A stretch of DNA of 64,000 bases from a bacterium (lineage in GTDB: Bacteria; Actinomycetota; Acidimicrobiia; Acidimicrobiales; Bin134), in contig JAPOVT010000037.1 in NCBI GenBank assembly GCA_026708015.1, forward strand, positions 1-64,000, given 5' to 3'. The notes under the pieces are model-generated. The model saw only the letters and a list, made by a program, of their open reading frames with translations. It searched no databases and had not been told where the DNA came from. Position 1 is the first letter of the stretch. Each line of letters begins with the position of its first letter. This document shows positions 1 to 8,662 of this stretch, in pieces. A program made the translations under genes and the position numbers.

Positions 1-45
1 GGGCTTTTCCGCGGACCCACACAACACCCGCAGCCCAACCCATGA

Positions 46-321
46 ACAATCAGGGTTAGCTATTCCGTTATCACCCGGTCTGAGTTGTACGCCGGAAACT
101 CTGCCACCGAAGTGGTCAACCGTCTCTTATCTCCATTTCGTGAACTGCTAGTAGATCGAGCCATCGCGGAGAGGGCAGGCCGAATCCGCCGAGAGACCGG
201 AACAAGGCTGCCCGATGCCCTGATCGCTGCCACCGCCATCGAGCACGGCCTCAGCATCGCTACCCGAAACCGCAGCGACTTTGAGAAGGTACGCAGCCTG
301 CGCATTCGGGACCTTGTCTGA
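46..321 (+). pseudogene. VapC-like PIN-domain toxin, N-terminally truncated
   Basis: The reading frame after the in-frame stop at 43-45 encodes the C-terminal two thirds of a VapC-type PIN ribonuclease. Visible family signatures are the ITRSELYAG segment, which carries the second acidic residue, LPDALIAATA, which carries the third, and the terminal TRNRSDF. The N-terminal strand with the first catalytic Asp (usually DTSVLI) is absent and the frame is closed upstream. The only start in frame is TTG at 85, inside the fold. No VapB antitoxin is visible in the 45 bases upstream. I read it as a decayed toxin remnant. A frameshift just before the window edge could also explain it. Confidence 0.6.
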
Positions 322-359
322 CGCTCTCACCTCAACCTCTTGGTGAAATGCTCTTGAAA

Positions 360-1343
360 CTATCCTAGGGCGTCGAGTTCATCTGTGGTCGTTATGCCAG
401 ACAAGAGAATGTCGGAACTAACGTACCTTTGACTTTGTGTCCATGCAGTTGGCCGGCCTGTCTTGGACGACTTCTTTGTATTCCTGATGGGATCTTTAAG
501 AATAATCGTATCGGGATCAGTCGAAGAGCTTAGGAGAAACACTTTGTAGGCCTTGCCTTTCTTCTCTTCGTCGTCAATTAGCTGCGATACCAATGACGAA
601 AATGAATCGGTTGCACTATCTTCGATGACAAGTTCCTCTGCAACTAATGGAGAGCCATCTTCGTCCGTAAGTATACGGGCTATCACGGGCTGAATACATC
701 TTTCTCGGTAGAAGCCCAAATACTTTATACCGCGTCGGAATGATCGATTTGGTTGACAAATATAAGCTGAGTATCTGTGGTATTCATCATAGGCTGAGTT
801 TGCGGCTACAATCACTGTATCCTCTGGACGAGATAATAGTCCGTCCTCCTCGAATAGTGCTTGCAACTCGCGCAACAAATACTCTGACCGCTCGCCCAAC
901 ATCTCGCTAGGGCTGTCGAAGAGCCCATCTATTGCATCGCTGATGTCTCTAAAGCTGCACCATACTATCCGTTCATCAGAAACATCAGAAACGACCCCCG
1001 GTTCCTCAGGGTCCGGTGTAAGGACGATAAGGAGTTCTTGATCTTGAGAATGTTCAAAATGATCAAGGTGACGGTACAATTGGTCAGCTAAAACCGCGTT
1101 TCTGGTTGTCTTCACCTCGAAGAGAAGCTTAAAGCTTGCTGAGATCAATGCATCGGGGACGCTGCCGCTTCCCCTCGAAACTTGGTTTTGGAAATTGACA
1201 ATAGTTAGCGAAGATTCGCCGGTCGCAGAGACAAGAATCCTTTCGACAACATCGACTCCGACACGTTCGAACACAGCAAGCATTGATGCGGTAACCCGGT
1301 TTTCGCCCGATCGGTACGTCGAGAATAAAGGTTGGCGGCCCAT
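360..1343 (-). CDS. Hypothetical protein with PD-(D/E)XK nuclease-like core
   Basis: A 327-residue protein that I do not recognise as a named family. Around residues 60-80 it has VPDALISASFKLLFEVKTT, which matches the PD-x(n)-(D/E)xK metal-binding core of restriction-like nucleases: Asp in VPDA, Glu and Lys in FEVK. The rest is mixed alpha/beta with a basic C-terminus (NTKKSSKTGRP). Its codons are clearly more AT-rich than those of neighbouring metabolic genes, which suggests recent acquisition. It stands alone on the minus strand, beside a VapC remnant, with no methyltransferase next to it. The start is ATG with no strong ribosome-binding site. The nuclease assignment is inferred from the motif only. 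A role in DNA defence or mobile-element biology is possible. Confidence 0.65.
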   Translation of the reverse strand: MGRQPLFSTYRSGENRVTASMLAVFERVGVDVVERILVSATGESSLTIVNFQNQVSRGSGSVPDALISASFKLLFEVKTTRNAVLADQLYRHLDHFEHSQDQELLIVLTPDPEEPGVVSDVSDERIVWCSFRDISDAIDGLFDSPSEMLGERSEYLLRELQALFEEDGLLSRPEDTVIVAANSAYDEYHRYSAYICQPNRSFRRGIKYLGFYRERCIQPVIARILTDEDGSPLVAEELVIEDSATDSFSSLVSQLIDDEEKKGKAYKVFLLSSSTDPDTIILKDPIRNTKKSSKTGRPTAWTQSQRYVSSDILLSGITTTDELDALG

Positions 1344-1462
1344 TACTGATAGACGGAAAGACTACGAGTCAACATATTGTGAGAGTAGTGGGTGATCGCC
1401 TTCCGCTTGCAATGCGACACAGTAGGCGTGTCTAGGAACTCGCTCTCGTCATAAAATCCTGC

Positions 1463-2137
1463 TCATTCCCAGGAAGGGTTCCAGTGGTTGTAAGCGGTTA
1501 CCTGGGTCGCGGGATGGCGGAGGGCGGGGCGGAAGTCGGTGCCGAGGGTGTAGGCAACGGGGAAGAGGCCGGCTTGGATGTGGGTGTCGTAGGGGATGCC
1601 CAGCAGGTCGGCCATCTCCTGCTCGCGGTGCAGGTGGATGGTGGTCCACGCGCTGCCCATGCCCCGGCTGCGCAGGGCCAGCATGAAGCTCCACACCGCG
1701 GGGATGATTGACCCCCACTGGCTGGCGTGGTGGAAAGTCTGGGCCCGGTCGCTGCGCAAGACCCCGAACCGGTCGACCAGCACCGGAATGAGCATGGCGG
1801 GAAGGCGGTGCATGTTGTCGCGCAGGTAGGCCACCGACTCCGACATCTGTTCGGCCCGCACAGTCTGGCGCTCATATTGCTCCCGGCCGGCGGCGATGTC
1901 GGCTGAGTACTGGGCCATGGCCGCCCGGTAGATCTCCGACGCCTGCCCGACTACTTCGGGATCGTCGAGCACGATCCAGTGCCACCGCTGCTGGTTCGAC
2001 CCGGTCGGCGCCTGCAACGCCAAGTCCAGGCACTCCTCGATCACGGCCCGCTCCACCGGCCGCTCCAGGTCCAGCCGCTTGCGCACCGCCCGAGTGGTGG
2101 TCAATACCTCATCAATTGTCAGATCAAGAACCGTCAT
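1463..2137 (-). CDS. Nitroreductase family protein
   Basis: A 224-residue FMN-dependent nitroreductase-fold protein. The N-terminal TTTRAVRKRLDLERPV segment is the usual opening of the family (R-S-x-R-x-F/L), followed by LALQAPTGSNQQRWHW, the flavin-binding APTGSNxQ motif. The C-terminal half has the conserved helix SFMLALRSRGMGSAWTT and a LGIPYDTHIQAGLFPVAY segment. Such enzymes use NAD(P)H to reduce nitro groups, quinones or enones; the substrate here cannot be told. Length is typical. The ATG at 2137 faces a divergent dehydrogenase pseudogene starting at 2161, so the 23 bases between them must hold both start regions. Confidence 0.88.
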   Translation of the reverse strand: MTVLDLTIDEVLTTTRAVRKRLDLERPVERAVIEECLDLALQAPTGSNQQRWHWIVLDDPEVVGQASEIYRAAMAQYSADIAAGREQYERQTVRAEQMSESVAYLRDNMHRLPAMLIPVLVDRFGVLRSDRAQTFHHASQWGSIIPAVWSFMLALRSRGMGSAWTTIHLHREQEMADLLGIPYDTHIQAGLFPVAYTLGTDFRPALRHPATQVTAYNHWNPSWE

Positions 2138-2160
2138 GAGTGCATCGTAGGATCGTCGCT

Positions 2161-3064
2161 ATGAGCGATGGGATCCGAGCGATGGTTCAGCTGGGGCCGG
2201 AGCAGTTGGAGTTGCAGGAGTTCGCTCGGCCCCGGGTGGGCGATGACGATGCCCTGTTGCGGATCGAAGCCTGCGGGATCTGCGGTACGGACGTTGAGAC
2301 ATACTCGGGCAGCTCGCTGATGAACTACCCGGTCATTCCCGGACATGAGCCGGTGGGGGTGATCGAAGAGGTGGGCGAGCGGTACGCGGACCGCTGGGGT
2401 TTGAAGCCCGGCGACCGGGTGGTGGCCGAAGCCGCTTACGGGTGCGGGCGCTGTCTGGCCTGTCTCGACCGGCAGATGTGCCAGGTGGCGCCGGGCAACC
2501 ACGGCTTCACGCCCACGGGCCGGGCCCCATCGCTGTGGGGCGGGTACGCCGAGATGATGTATCTGGCACCGGGTTCGGTCCCCCACAAGATTGACAATTC
2601 GATCCCCCCTCGTATAGCTGCGCTGTACAACCCGCTGGGGGCGGGGTTCGCCTGGGCGGTATCGGCTCCTGGCCTGCGTTATGGCGACACCGTCACCGTG
2701 CTCGGTCCCGGCCAGCGGGGGCTGGCCTGCGTGATCGCGGCGGCAGCCGCGGGCGCGTCGGCGATTTTCGTGACCGGCCTGGGATCACAAGACGCCCGCA
2801 AACTGGCCTTGGCCGCCGAGTTCGGAGCCGATGTGACCATCGACGTGGAGTCGGAGGACGCAGTTGAGCGAGTACTGGCGGAGACCAACGGCCGGGGAAC
2901 CGACATCGTGGTAGACACCACTCCCCACACCACTCAGCCGGTGGTGGATGCCGGTGGAGCGCCTCCACACCCACCACTTTCCCTTGGAACAGGCCGCCGA
3001 TGCGGTGCAGACCCTGGTCCAAGCAGGCATTCACAAAGCCGTCTCCATTACCGTTGAGCCCTAG
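2161..3064 (+). pseudogene. Zinc-binding alcohol dehydrogenase, internally deleted and frameshifted
   Basis: The first ~260 codons encode a medium-chain zinc dehydrogenase: GICGTDVETYSG and GHEPVGVIEEVG (catalytic zinc), a structural-zinc loop CGRCLACLDRQMC, and a nucleotide-binding VLGPGQRGLA. After ...TTPHTTQPVVDA (about 2945) the frame loses similarity. In the next frame, 2948-3064, the sequence again reads as the family C-terminus (PVERLHTHHFPLEQAADAVQ ... KAVSITVEP) and ends at TAG 3062. Roughly 80 middle residues, including the end of the Rossmann fold, are therefore missing and the two parts are out of frame. Reading straight on gives a garbled tail ending at 3057. The ATG at 2161 is preferred over GTG 2140. 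Almost certainly inactive. Confidence 0.8.
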
Positions 3065-3091
3065 AACCTCTTCCAAACCCGGAGAATTGCT

Positions 3092-4375
3092 GTGAACCCC
3101 GACGACCTCATTTTGATCAGCGTTGACGACCACATAGCCGAGCCGGCCAACATGTTCGAAGCCCACGTGCCCGAGAAGTACAAGGAGCACGCCCCCAAGG
3201 TGGTCACCGACGAGAACGGGCGGGAGCAGTGGTACTACGGCAAGTTACCGGGCCGGAACCTGGGCCTGAACGCGGTGGCAGGAAAGCCCCGGGAGCACTA
3301 CAACATCGACGCCAGCCGCTACGACGAGATGCGCCCCGGCTGCTACGACGTGCACGAGCGGGTGCGGGACATGAACGCCGGCGGGCAGTTGGCCGGGCTG
3401 AACTTCCCCAACTGGACCGGTTTCTCCGGCCAGGTGCTCAACGAGGGACCCGATCCCGACCTCAACGACATCATGATCAAGGCCTACAACGACTGGCATA
3501 TCGACGAGTGGGTCGGCGCCTACCCGGATCGGTTCATCCCCTGCGGCATCCTGCCCCTGTTCGACATCGACCGGGCCGTGGCCGAGGTGAAGCGTCTCGC
3601 CGACAAGGGCTGCCATGCGGTGACCTTCTCGGAGAACCCGGCGATGCTGGGCATGCCCTCGATCCACTCCGGGGCGTGGGATCCGCTATTCGCCGCATGC
3701 AGCGATCTCAACACCGTGCTGTGCTGTCACTTGGGATCGTCGTCACGGTCTATGGGTGCCTCGGCCGACGCTCCTCCCAGCGTGCCGATGACTCTCTCGT
3801 CGGCTCTCACCATTTCCACGCTGGTGGAGTTGGTTTGGGCCGAGTTCTGGGACCGCTTCCCCGACCTCAAGTTCTCACTCACCGAGGGCGACATCGGCTG
3901 GATCCCCTACTTCATGTGGCGATCCGAGCACGTGCAAGACCGCCACTCGGGCTGGACCAAGCACGAGTTCGGCATCGACGGCAGCCCCACCGGCGTGTTC
4001 CGCAACCACATCCTGTGCTGCTTCATCAACGACCGCATCGGGGTGAAGCTGCTGGACGAGTTCAACGTGGACAACCTGTGCTGGGAGTCGGACTACCCCC
4101 ACTCCGACGGCACTTGGCCCCAGTCCCCGGAGTACGTGGCCAAACTGCTCGGCCACCTACCCGAGGACATCGTGGCCAAGATCACCCACCAGAACGCCAT
4201 GCGCCACTACCAGTTCGACCCCTTCGCCCACCGGCCGCCGGAGAAATGCACCGCCGCCGCGCTGCGGGCCGAGTCTCCTGACGTCGACGTGGTGACCCAT
4301 GTCGGTCGCCCCGCCGATGAGCGCGATGCCGAGTTCTGGCGCCGGATTCAGACTGGCGGCTGGAAGCGCGAGTAG
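3092..4375 (+). CDS. Amidohydrolase family protein (amidohydrolase-2 type)
   Basis: A 427-residue TIM-barrel metal hydrolase or decarboxylase of the amidohydrolase-2 group. Metal-site elements appear in order: ISVDDHIAEP near the N-terminus (DxH), CCHLGSSS with the mid-barrel His, LTEGDIGWIPYFMWRSEHV, and WESDYPHSDGTWP with the C-terminal Asp and His. Members decarboxylate or hydrolyse aromatic and other carboxylated compounds; the substrate is unknown. The start is GTG 3092, preceded by GGAGAA at good spacing. It follows the dehydrogenase pseudogene on the same strand by 27 bases, so the two may once have formed an operon. A close relative lies at 49845-50972. Confidence 0.88.
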   Translation: MNPDDLILISVDDHIAEPANMFEAHVPEKYKEHAPKVVTDENGREQWYYGKLPGRNLGLNAVAGKPREHYNIDASRYDEMRPGCYDVHERVRDMNAGGQLAGLNFPNWTGFSGQVLNEGPDPDLNDIMIKAYNDWHIDEWVGAYPDRFIPCGILPLFDIDRAVAEVKRLADKGCHAVTFSENPAMLGMPSIHSGAWDPLFAACSDLNTVLCCHLGSSSRSMGASADAPPSVPMTLSSALTISTLVELVWAEFWDRFPDLKFSLTEGDIGWIPYFMWRSEHVQDRHSGWTKHEFGIDGSPTGVFRNHILCCFINDRIGVKLLDEFNVDNLCWESDYPHSDGTWPQSPEYVAKLLGHLPEDIVAKITHQNAMRHYQFDPFAHRPPEKCTAAALRAESPDVDVVTHVGRPADERDAEFWRRIQTGGWKRE

Positions 4376-4411
4376 CAGCGCAGTTTGCTGCGGGAGGTAC
4401 CCGCCTTTGTC

Positions 4412-5101
4412 TCAGGCCAGCGGAAGGGCGTAAAAGGCGATAGCCACGTAGTGGACGGCAACCGCGGCCACTACCAGCAGATGGAAGAGCTCGTGGTAAC
4501 CGAACCAGCGCGGCCACGGATCGGGACGCCGGACGGCGTAGATAAGTGCGCCCAGCGTGTACAGACCGCCGCCGATGAACAGCAGCGTCGACCCGGCTAC
4601 GCCTAAGCCGCGCCAGATGTCGCCAATGACCAGTAGCGCGGCCCAGCCCACGACCGGATAGGGGGCGATCAACGCCCACCGCGGGGCATTGAGCCATGCC
4701 ACTCGACCGACGACTCCGAGCAGGGCTCCAGACCACACAACGCTCAGAACCAGCTTGGCGGCACCGAGTTCCAGCGCAAAAAAGCCCACCGGGGTATAGG
4801 TGGCGGCAATGAACACGAAGATCATTGAGTGGTCAAGGCGGCGGATCAAGGCATGGACCCGAGGGGTCCAGTCGAAGCGGTGGTAGGCCGCGCTCACCCC
4901 GAATACGCCCACGACTGCGATGGCGTAGACCGACACAACGGCTCGGTCGGCACCGCCGGGCCCCAAGGCGATGACAATGGGCGCGAGGGCAATGGCAGCA
5001 ATAGTCGCCAGAACGTGGGACCAGCCCCGGAGTACCGGCTTGGGAAGAACAAGGGGGCCAGCGACCGTCAGGCGGCCCACCCTACACGGGTAGAACCCCA
5101 A
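4412..5101 (-). CDS. Hemolysin III / PAQR family membrane protein
   Basis: A 229-residue polytopic membrane protein with about seven hydrophobic segments. Signature residues of the hemolysin III/PAQR family are present: SAAYHRFDW after TM2, RLDHSMIF at TM3, and the C-terminal FGYHELFHLLVV with its HxxxH pattern, plus a later His in VHYVAIA. In this superfamily Ser, Asp and His residues form a zinc site linked to hydrolase-type activity; the bacterial role is poorly defined. It lies 6 bases after the sulfatase gene on the same strand. The frame opens with TTG at 5101; GTG at 5080 is an alternative start giving a protein shorter by 7 residues. Confidence 0.85.
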   Translation of the reverse strand: MGFYPCRVGRLTVAGPLVLPKPVLRGWSHVLATIAAIALAPIVIALGPGGADRAVVSVYAIAVVGVFGVSAAYHRFDWTPRVHALIRRLDHSMIFVFIAATYTPVGFFALELGAAKLVLSVVWSGALLGVVGRVAWLNAPRWALIAPYPVVGWAALLVIGDIWRGLGVAGSTLLFIGGGLYTLGALIYAVRRPDPWPRWFGYHELFHLLVVAAVAVHYVAIAFYALPLA

Positions 5102-5107
5102 TGCGGC

Positions 5108-6601
5108 CTAGCCGCTGAGCTCGGCGGCTTCGTATTCCAGCAGGCGGCCGAACAGGTCACGCAACTCCGAGCGCCGAGAGCGGTCGTTGGCCAGATTGAC
5201 CAGCTCATGGGGGTCGTCGGCCAGGGAGTACCACTCGTGGTCGTGGTCGTCGAAGTCGGCGTCGGTGTCGAACAGCTTCGACTCAGGGGCAAGGTTGCCG
5301 GTGCGGTCGATGCCGCCACCCACGCCGTAGTAGCGGGCGTACTTGGTCTCGCCGTCGAAGAAGCCCCGCACCGCGTAGCGGCTGTGGCGGAGCAGCTCCG
5401 ACTGGGCGCTGTCCTGGCTGAACAGCACGTAGTCCCGCACCGACGTAGACGGATCGGCCAGCGAAGGGGTGAGGTCCTTCCCCGACAAGGTGGGCGAGCT
5501 GCCGACGTCCACCCCGCCGAGCGCGGCGACGGTGGCGGCTAGGTCCACGTGAGTGGCCAGCGCATCGGTGGACGCCCCTTGCGGGGTGAGCCCGGGAGCC
5601 TTGACGATGAGCGGCACCCCCATGACCTCCTCGTACACACACGGCAGCTTGGCCCGCAGCCCGTGCGATCCGCAGGCGTCACCGTGGTCGGAGGTGTAGA
5701 TGACCACGGTGTCGTCGTAGGCCCCGATGTCGTCGAGGGCCCCCAGGATCGAGGCGATGCTGTGGTCCAACAGTTCGTGGAGCCAGGCGTAGTAGTCGAG
5801 TTGACGCAGCCAGGAGTCGACGTCGTCGAGGGCCATGTGGCCCACCATGTGCTCCCGGTTGCGGACGTGGCGCCAGGCCCGCTGGACCTCGGGCTTGGTG
5901 TGGAGGTCGTCGTCGAAGTTGTCGGGCAGCCGGGTGAACCGGCGGGGGTAAATCTCCTCCAATGGTTCGAGATCGACCTTGCCGCCCAGCATGTGTTCGT
6001 GGAGGAAGTTGAACACGCCCATCAGGTCGGGGTTGGCCTCCTGGAATGACGGCTGATCCAGCGGGTACCACATCACGTCGTGGGGGTTCACCAGCGCCAC
6101 GGTCAAGAACCAGGGCCCCACGGAGGAGTCGGCGCCGTGGGTGCGCAGCCAGTCCACCGCCTGGTCGGCGATCACCGGGTCGAAGTGCCGACCGGTCCAC
6201 GGCCCGCCGACGTAATGGCGGTCGTCGCCCTGCCAGCCGCTGTAGCCGAAGGCCTCCATGTCGGGCATTGGCTCATGGGTCAAGTGATACTTCCCCAGGT
6301 AGGCCGATTCGTAGCCCACGTCGCGCATCAGCCGCCCCACGGTGGGTATCGCCGGATCCAGCGCGGTGTGGGCCGGGAAGCTGACGTTGTCCACCACCCC
6401 GTGCTCGGCCAGATAGCTGCCGGTGTACAGGCTGGCCCGCGACGGCGAGCACGGCGAGGAGTGGGTGTAGTAGCGGTTGAAATCCAAACCGTCACGGCGC
6501 AGCCGGTCGTGGGCGGGCATCTCCACCACCCCGTTTAGCCACGGGTTGCGCCGCTCCTCATCGGACACGATCAACAAGATGTTGGGTTGCGCAGAAGACA
6601 T
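5108..6601 (-). CDS. Sulfatase (type I, formylglycine-dependent)
   Basis: A 497-residue sulfatase. The N-terminal NILLIVSDEERR is the calcium-binding strand (DEE in place of the usual DDx), and SSPCSPSRASLYTGSY contains the C-x-P-S-R sequence whose Cys is converted to formylglycine. Later landmarks are GKYHLTHEP, TSDHGDACGSHG and the C-terminal DPHELVNLAND. It removes sulfate esters from an unknown substrate. No signal peptide is seen, so it is probably cytoplasmic. The frame is open well upstream into the ligase gene, but ATG 6601 (MSSAQPN) starts exactly at the conserved strand and lies 5 bases past the ligase stop, which supports it. No sulfatase-modifying enzyme occurs in the window. Confidence 0.92.
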   Translation of the reverse strand: MSSAQPNILLIVSDEERRNPWLNGVVEMPAHDRLRRDGLDFNRYYTHSSPCSPSRASLYTGSYLAEHGVVDNVSFPAHTALDPAIPTVGRLMRDVGYESAYLGKYHLTHEPMPDMEAFGYSGWQGDDRHYVGGPWTGRHFDPVIADQAVDWLRTHGADSSVGPWFLTVALVNPHDVMWYPLDQPSFQEANPDLMGVFNFLHEHMLGGKVDLEPLEEIYPRRFTRLPDNFDDDLHTKPEVQRAWRHVRNREHMVGHMALDDVDSWLRQLDYYAWLHELLDHSIASILGALDDIGAYDDTVVIYTSDHGDACGSHGLRAKLPCVYEEVMGVPLIVKAPGLTPQGASTDALATHVDLAATVAALGGVDVGSSPTLSGKDLTPSLADPSTSVRDYVLFSQDSAQSELLRHSRYAVRGFFDGETKYARYYGVGGGIDRTGNLAPESKLFDTDADFDDHDHEWYSLADDPHELVNLANDRSRRSELRDLFGRLLEYEAAELSG

Positions 6602-6606
6602 GGCAG

Positions 6607-8115
6607 TCACCCTCCGTAGGTCTCTCGGAGCTGTTGCTTGAGCACTTTGCCCACCGGGTTGCGGGGCAATTCGTCGACTATCTCCAGTTGCTCGGGGATC
6701 TTCTGGTTCATCAGCCCGACCTCCTTGCAGTGCTCGACCATCTCGCCGAAGCCGAACCCTTCGCCGTCCTTGAGGGCCACCACCGCGCAGCACCGCTCTC
6801 CCGACACCGCGTCGGGCAATCCGATGACTGCAACATCGGCCACATTGGGATGGGAGAACAGCACATCCTCCACTTCTTTGGCCGAGATGTTCTCCCCTTT
6901 GCGGATGATCACGTCCTTCTTGCGCCCGACGATGGTCACGAACCCCTCGTCGTCCACCTCGGCCAGATCACCAGTGAAGAAGAACCCCTCGTCGTCGAAG
7001 CCGGTCTCGTTCAGCGCATCGTCCAGATAGCCCCGGCACAGGGTTGGGCCGTTCAGGAGCAGTTCCCCGTCGATCAGCTTCCAGGCGGTGTCGTCCAGGA
7101 TCCGCCCCTCGGTGGTAGCCAGCTTCTCGTCGGGGTCGTCAAGAAAACAGTAGGTGACAATGGGGCATTCGGTGAGCCCGTAGCTGGAGATGATGCCCAC
7201 GCCGCCCATCTCGTTCTTGACCTCCATATGCAGTCCGGCCGGCTTCGGGGCACCGCCGCCGATGGCGGCCCGCATCTTGGGGAAGATGGGCTGGTCGGGG
7301 GTCTTGCGCTGCTCGGCCAGAAAGGCGATGAAAAACGGCGTGCCCGAGCCGGCCAGGGTCAAGCCCTGTTCCCGGAAGAAACGGGTGTCGGCTTCGGGGT
7401 TGAAGCTCTCCACCATCAGCAGGGGAGGGCCGCACACCAGGGTGGCAATGAGCAGGCTGATGCCGCCGATGTGGGTGAACGGGAAGGCCAGGGGCCACAC
7501 ATCGTCGGCCCGCAGTTCGAGGTTTTCCCAGATATGGCGGGCCGCGGCGATGACCGAGTCGTCGCCGTGCATGGCCCCCTTGGGGTCGGCGGTGGTGCCC
7601 GAGGTGTAGTAGATCCAGCGCACTGGGAGCCGGCCGTCGTCTCCCAGGGGCGCCTCGAACGGGGCCAAGGTGCTGGGGTCACCCTCGGGGAGCTCGCCGT
7701 CGCACACCAGCACGTCGCAATCATCGGTGGCGGCCACCACGGCCTCGGCCATGGCTGGGTAGTCGAATCCCCGCCATACCGATGGAACCACCAGCAGCCG
7801 GGCCCCGGTTTGGCGAACCACGAAGCCCACCTCCCGCTCCCGGTAGATCGGGATGATCGGGTTCTGGACTGCCCCCAATCGGGCCAACGCCGCCGACAGG
7901 ATGAGCGAGGCACGGCCGTTGGGCAGCTGCCACGACACCCGGGTGTCTGCGGCCACACCCATCGCGGCCAACCCGGCGGCTACCCGCTCGGCGGAATCCC
8001 GGAAGCCGGCGAAGGTCATCACTGTGCCGTCGGGCTCGATGGTTAGCGGGAAGTCGGGGGTGGCGGCGGCCCGGGCCTCGATCGCCTCCCAATAGGTTCT
8101 GGGGTTTCCTATCAC
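6607..8115 (-). CDS. AMP-dependent acyl-CoA synthetase/ligase
   Basis: A 502-residue member of the ANL superfamily that activates a carboxylic acid with ATP and CoA. Motifs in order: P-loop-like IYYTSGTTADPKGAMHG (about residues 168-184), the GLTECP motif, FFTGDLAEVDDEGF, the hinge VGRKKDVIIRKGENIS and the terminal PRNPVGKVLKQQ with the catalytic Lys. Length and order are those of cyclohexanecarboxylate/fatty-acid CoA ligases. It lies 4 bases after the VOC gene and 5 bases before the sulfatase, so co-transcription is likely. The acid it activates is not evident; the neighbouring TauD-type dioxygenase and sulfatase suggest an environmental organic acid. Confidence 0.92.
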   Translation of the reverse strand: MIGNPRTYWEAIEARAAATPDFPLTIEPDGTVMTFAGFRDSAERVAAGLAAMGVAADTRVSWQLPNGRASLILSAALARLGAVQNPIIPIYREREVGFVVRQTGARLLVVPSVWRGFDYPAMAEAVVAATDDCDVLVCDGELPEGDPSTLAPFEAPLGDDGRLPVRWIYYTSGTTADPKGAMHGDDSVIAAARHIWENLELRADDVWPLAFPFTHIGGISLLIATLVCGPPLLMVESFNPEADTRFFREQGLTLAGSGTPFFIAFLAEQRKTPDQPIFPKMRAAIGGGAPKPAGLHMEVKNEMGGVGIISSYGLTECPIVTYCFLDDPDEKLATTEGRILDDTAWKLIDGELLLNGPTLCRGYLDDALNETGFDDEGFFFTGDLAEVDDEGFVTIVGRKKDVIIRKGENISAKEVEDVLFSHPNVADVAVIGLPDAVSGERCCAVVALKDGEGFGFGEMVEHCKEVGLMNQKIPEQLEIVDELPRNPVGKVLKQQLRETYGG

Positions 8116-8119
8116 CGGG

Positions 8120-8563
8120 TTATTCTCCCAGGTCGGTGGTCGGGGTCTCGAAGCCCACCAGCAGTTCCACCAGCTGGCCGGCGGGGGTGCGAATCATCAC
8201 TGCCACATCCCACAGTCGGGTGTCGTCCAACACTTCGCCGCCATGGGCTCTCACTCGTTCCAACGCAGCATCCATGTTGGCGACATTCAACGATAGGTGG
8301 GTGAGGCCGGGTTCGTTCACCACCCGGGCCGGTCGATCCACCAACCCGGCCCCGCGAAAATTCAGAAGTTCGAGCACGAATTCGCCCTTGCGCAGATACA
8401 CCGCCCGCAACCCTGGTCTCTCCATCCGCAAGAGCTGGCCGGTCGACGCATCGTCGGCGTCGAGTGCTCCGACCCGCTCGAAGTCCAGCGCCCCAGTCCA
8501 GAAATCAACTTCGGCATGCAGGTCGGCCACAGCCAGCCCGACGTGGTTGACCTGCTCACTCAT
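8120..8563 (-). CDS. VOC family (glyoxalase/bleomycin-resistance/dioxygenase) protein
   Basis: A 147-residue single-chain vicinal oxygen chelate protein with two beta-alpha-beta-beta-beta modules: NHVGLAVADLHAEVDFWTGA opens the first and LTHLSLNVANMDAALERVRA the second. Candidate metal ligands are His in NHVGL, Glu in VLELLNF, His in LTHLSL and Glu in LVELLVG, as in methylmalonyl-CoA epimerase and glyoxalase I. The fold supports isomerase, lyase or dioxygenase chemistry; the function here is open. It lies 4 bases before the acyl-CoA ligase, which makes a CoA-ester epimerase role conceivable. Confidence 0.85.
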   Translation of the reverse strand: MSEQVNHVGLAVADLHAEVDFWTGALDFERVGALDADDASTGQLLRMERPGLRAVYLRKGEFVLELLNFRGAGLVDRPARVVNEPGLTHLSLNVANMDAALERVRAHGGEVLDDTRLWDVAVMIRTPAGQLVELLVGFETPTTDLGE

Positions 8564-8662
8564 CGAGGTTCACCCCTTGCTGACCCCATCGGCCATGCAG
8601 CGTAGGCTGCCTGCGAAACTTCAGACGAGGAAAACGAGCGAGGTGCTCTGGCCGGTGCCTAG

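Noticed and set aside
5108..6793. Longer start (6793) for the sulfatase
   Set aside because: The extra N-terminus overlaps the ligase C-terminus and reads as low-quality sequence. ATG 6601 matches the family start.
6634..8046. A 470-codon open frame on the plus strand
   Set aside because: It is antisense to the acyl-CoA ligase, whose catalytic motifs are all intact. The antisense translation is His/Gly-rich and has no recognisable motif.
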